From: Brevundimonas fluminis
GTDB taxonomy: Bacteria; Pseudomonadota; Alphaproteobacteria; Caulobacterales; Caulobacteraceae
DNA length: 64,000 nt
NCBI RefSeq assembly: GCF_003934285.1
Contig: NZ_RQWJ01000004.1
Location: 558,001 to 622,000, forward strand
Reading direction: 5' to 3'
In this document: positions 63,426 to 64,000 of the stretch, piece after piece
How the letters are laid out: every line of letters begins with the position of its first letter
Position numbering within the stretch: position 1 is the stretch's first letter
Notes under the pieces: generated by a model
What the model saw: the letters and a program-made list of their open reading frames with translations, nothing else
Databases searched by the model: none
Told to the model about the DNA's origin: nothing
Program-made: the position numbers and the translations under genes

Positions 63426-63731
63426 TTATGATCCGAAGGAGATGATGCGTTCGAAGCCCATGCCCAGCAGCAGGTCGACGATCCAGAAGAAGGCCGCGGC
63501 GATCGCCACCATGATGAAGACCATCACCGAGGTGATCCAGGTCTCCTTGCGGGACGGCCACACGATCTTGCGCCCCTCGGCGCGCACCTGGCTGAAGAAC
63601 TGCACGGGCGAGGTGCGGACCTTCGGCGTCGCCGGCTCGACGGTCACGGTCGCGGCGGACGCGCCGGCCGAGGCCTTGGCGCCTGCGGCGGGGTTGCCGG
63701 TGCGTCGGCCGGGGAACTTGGGTTTCGCCAT
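63426..63731 (-). CDS. secE: Preprotein translocase subunit SecE
   Basis: The 101-residue small subunit of the SecYEG channel. A long Ala/Pro-rich N-terminal part is followed by the conserved RAEGRKIVWPSRKETWITS and a single TM helix (MVFIMVAIAAAFFWIVDLL). It sits between tRNA-Trp and nusG, the usual order. Confidence 0.95.
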   Translation of the reverse strand: MAKPKFPGRRTGNPAAGAKASAGASAATVTVEPATPKVRTSPVQFFSQVRAEGRKIVWPSRKETWITSVMVFIMVAIAAAFFWIVDLLLGMGFERIISFGS

Positions 63732-63807
63732 CTGGAGTTCAGTCTTTCTCGAACGCTGGAGCCTGTCCCCGCAGATGGGGAGGCCCAGGCTGCGGGAACA
63801 GGGGGAA

Positions 63808-63883
63808 TGGCAGGAGTTGGGGGACTCGAACCCACGACCCCCGGTTTTGGAGACCGGTGCTCTACCAGCTGAGCTAAACTCCT
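63808..63883 (-). tRNA. tRNA-Trp (anticodon CCA)
   Basis: On the minus strand a complete cloverleaf with acceptor stem AGGAGTT/AACTCCT, D-arm TAGCTCAGCTGGTAGAGC, anticodon loop CTCCAAA (anticodon CCA) on stem CCGGT/ACCGG, and T-arm with GGTTCGAGTCC. The discriminator is G and CCA is encoded. It precedes secE, as in many bacteria. Confidence 0.97.
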
Positions 63884-63935
63884 AGACAAATCGCGCCGTC
63901 CCGACGGATCGGGTGCGGTCTTCGCCAGACGGGGG

Positions 63936-63964
63936 GCTATGCCCCACCCCGCCCGCCATTTCAA
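63936..63964 (-). promoter_or_regulatory. Candidate promoter of tRNA-Trp
   Basis: On the minus strand TTGAAA (63959-63964) and CATAGC (63936-63941) are separated by 17 bp. This would start transcription about 45 nt upstream of the tRNA. The -10 is a weak match. The rest of the end of the window (63965-64000) holds nothing I recognise. Confidence 0.4.
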
Positions 63965-64000
63965 GGGCGAAGGGCGCGCTTCGTGCGGCTCATTCCTGAT

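Overview
The window is a stretch of chromosome from a high-G+C alphaproteobacterium, most likely Caulobacterales and possibly Brevundimonas. The strongest clues are a TipN-type polarity protein, CtrA-type boxes (TTAA-N7-TTAA) upstream of several genes, GTG starts and tightly packed, often overlapping genes. Nearly everything is core or housekeeping. I see no insertion sequence, prophage, CRISPR array, plasmid origin or defence island. The genus assignment is inference.

Layout, part 1 (1-30300). The end of mrdA and rodA (elongation machinery) is followed by small conserved hypotheticals, a proline iminopeptidase and an MFS transporter. Next come a pyroglutamyl-peptidase-like protein that appears to have lost its catalytic residues and tipN. 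After a phospholipase D-type enzyme and a 2OG-Fe(II) oxygenase-like protein, pepA lies divergent from lptF-lptG-lptD-surA-pdxA-map-rsmA, which combines LPS export, outer-membrane protein folding, vitamin B6 synthesis and 16S rRNA dimethylation. Facing it is the fatty-acid cluster fabD, a zinc-ribbon membrane protein, fabG, acpP, fabF, mltG, yicC and gmk on the minus strand. A 23-codon ORF with an exceptionally long Shine-Dalgarno lies between gmk and rsmA.

Layout, part 2 (28600-51300). An Nramp-like transporter lacking the usual metal-binding motif, a small membrane protein, a HIT protein, tRNA-Thr, a TetR regulator, a prepilin peptidase and a lipoprotein cytochrome c come first. They are followed by an RND efflux pair, a class II aldolase coupled to a barrel protein, and a block with two DUF2336 proteins, NAD kinase, an Hpt protein and a lytic transglycosylase, several with CtrA-like boxes. 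A TonB protein, a ThiO-like oxidase, GTP-dependent PEP carboxykinase, a DUF938 methyltransferase, a pseudouridine synthase, a DUF4287/DUF5655 protein, ChrA and CsbD complete this part.

Layout, part 3 (51300-64000). clpS-clpA, a phasin gene with a candidate PhaR operator, a SPOR-tailed D-Ala-D-Ala carboxypeptidase and an M61 peptidase precede the ribosomal protein region. That region, all on the minus strand, reads tRNA-Trp, secE, nusG, a secreted unknown, rplK, rplA, a DUF2059 protein, rplJ and rplL. Two exported proteins interrupt the usual order, and rpoB does not follow rplL.

The best leads are regulatory or small: the long Shine-Dalgarno ORF, the phasin operator, the CtrA-like boxes around the DUF2336 block, the pseudo-peptidase beside tipN, and the broken-up ribosomal operon. 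No clearly new multi-gene system was found. Domain names come from recognising motifs by eye and alignments are from memory.
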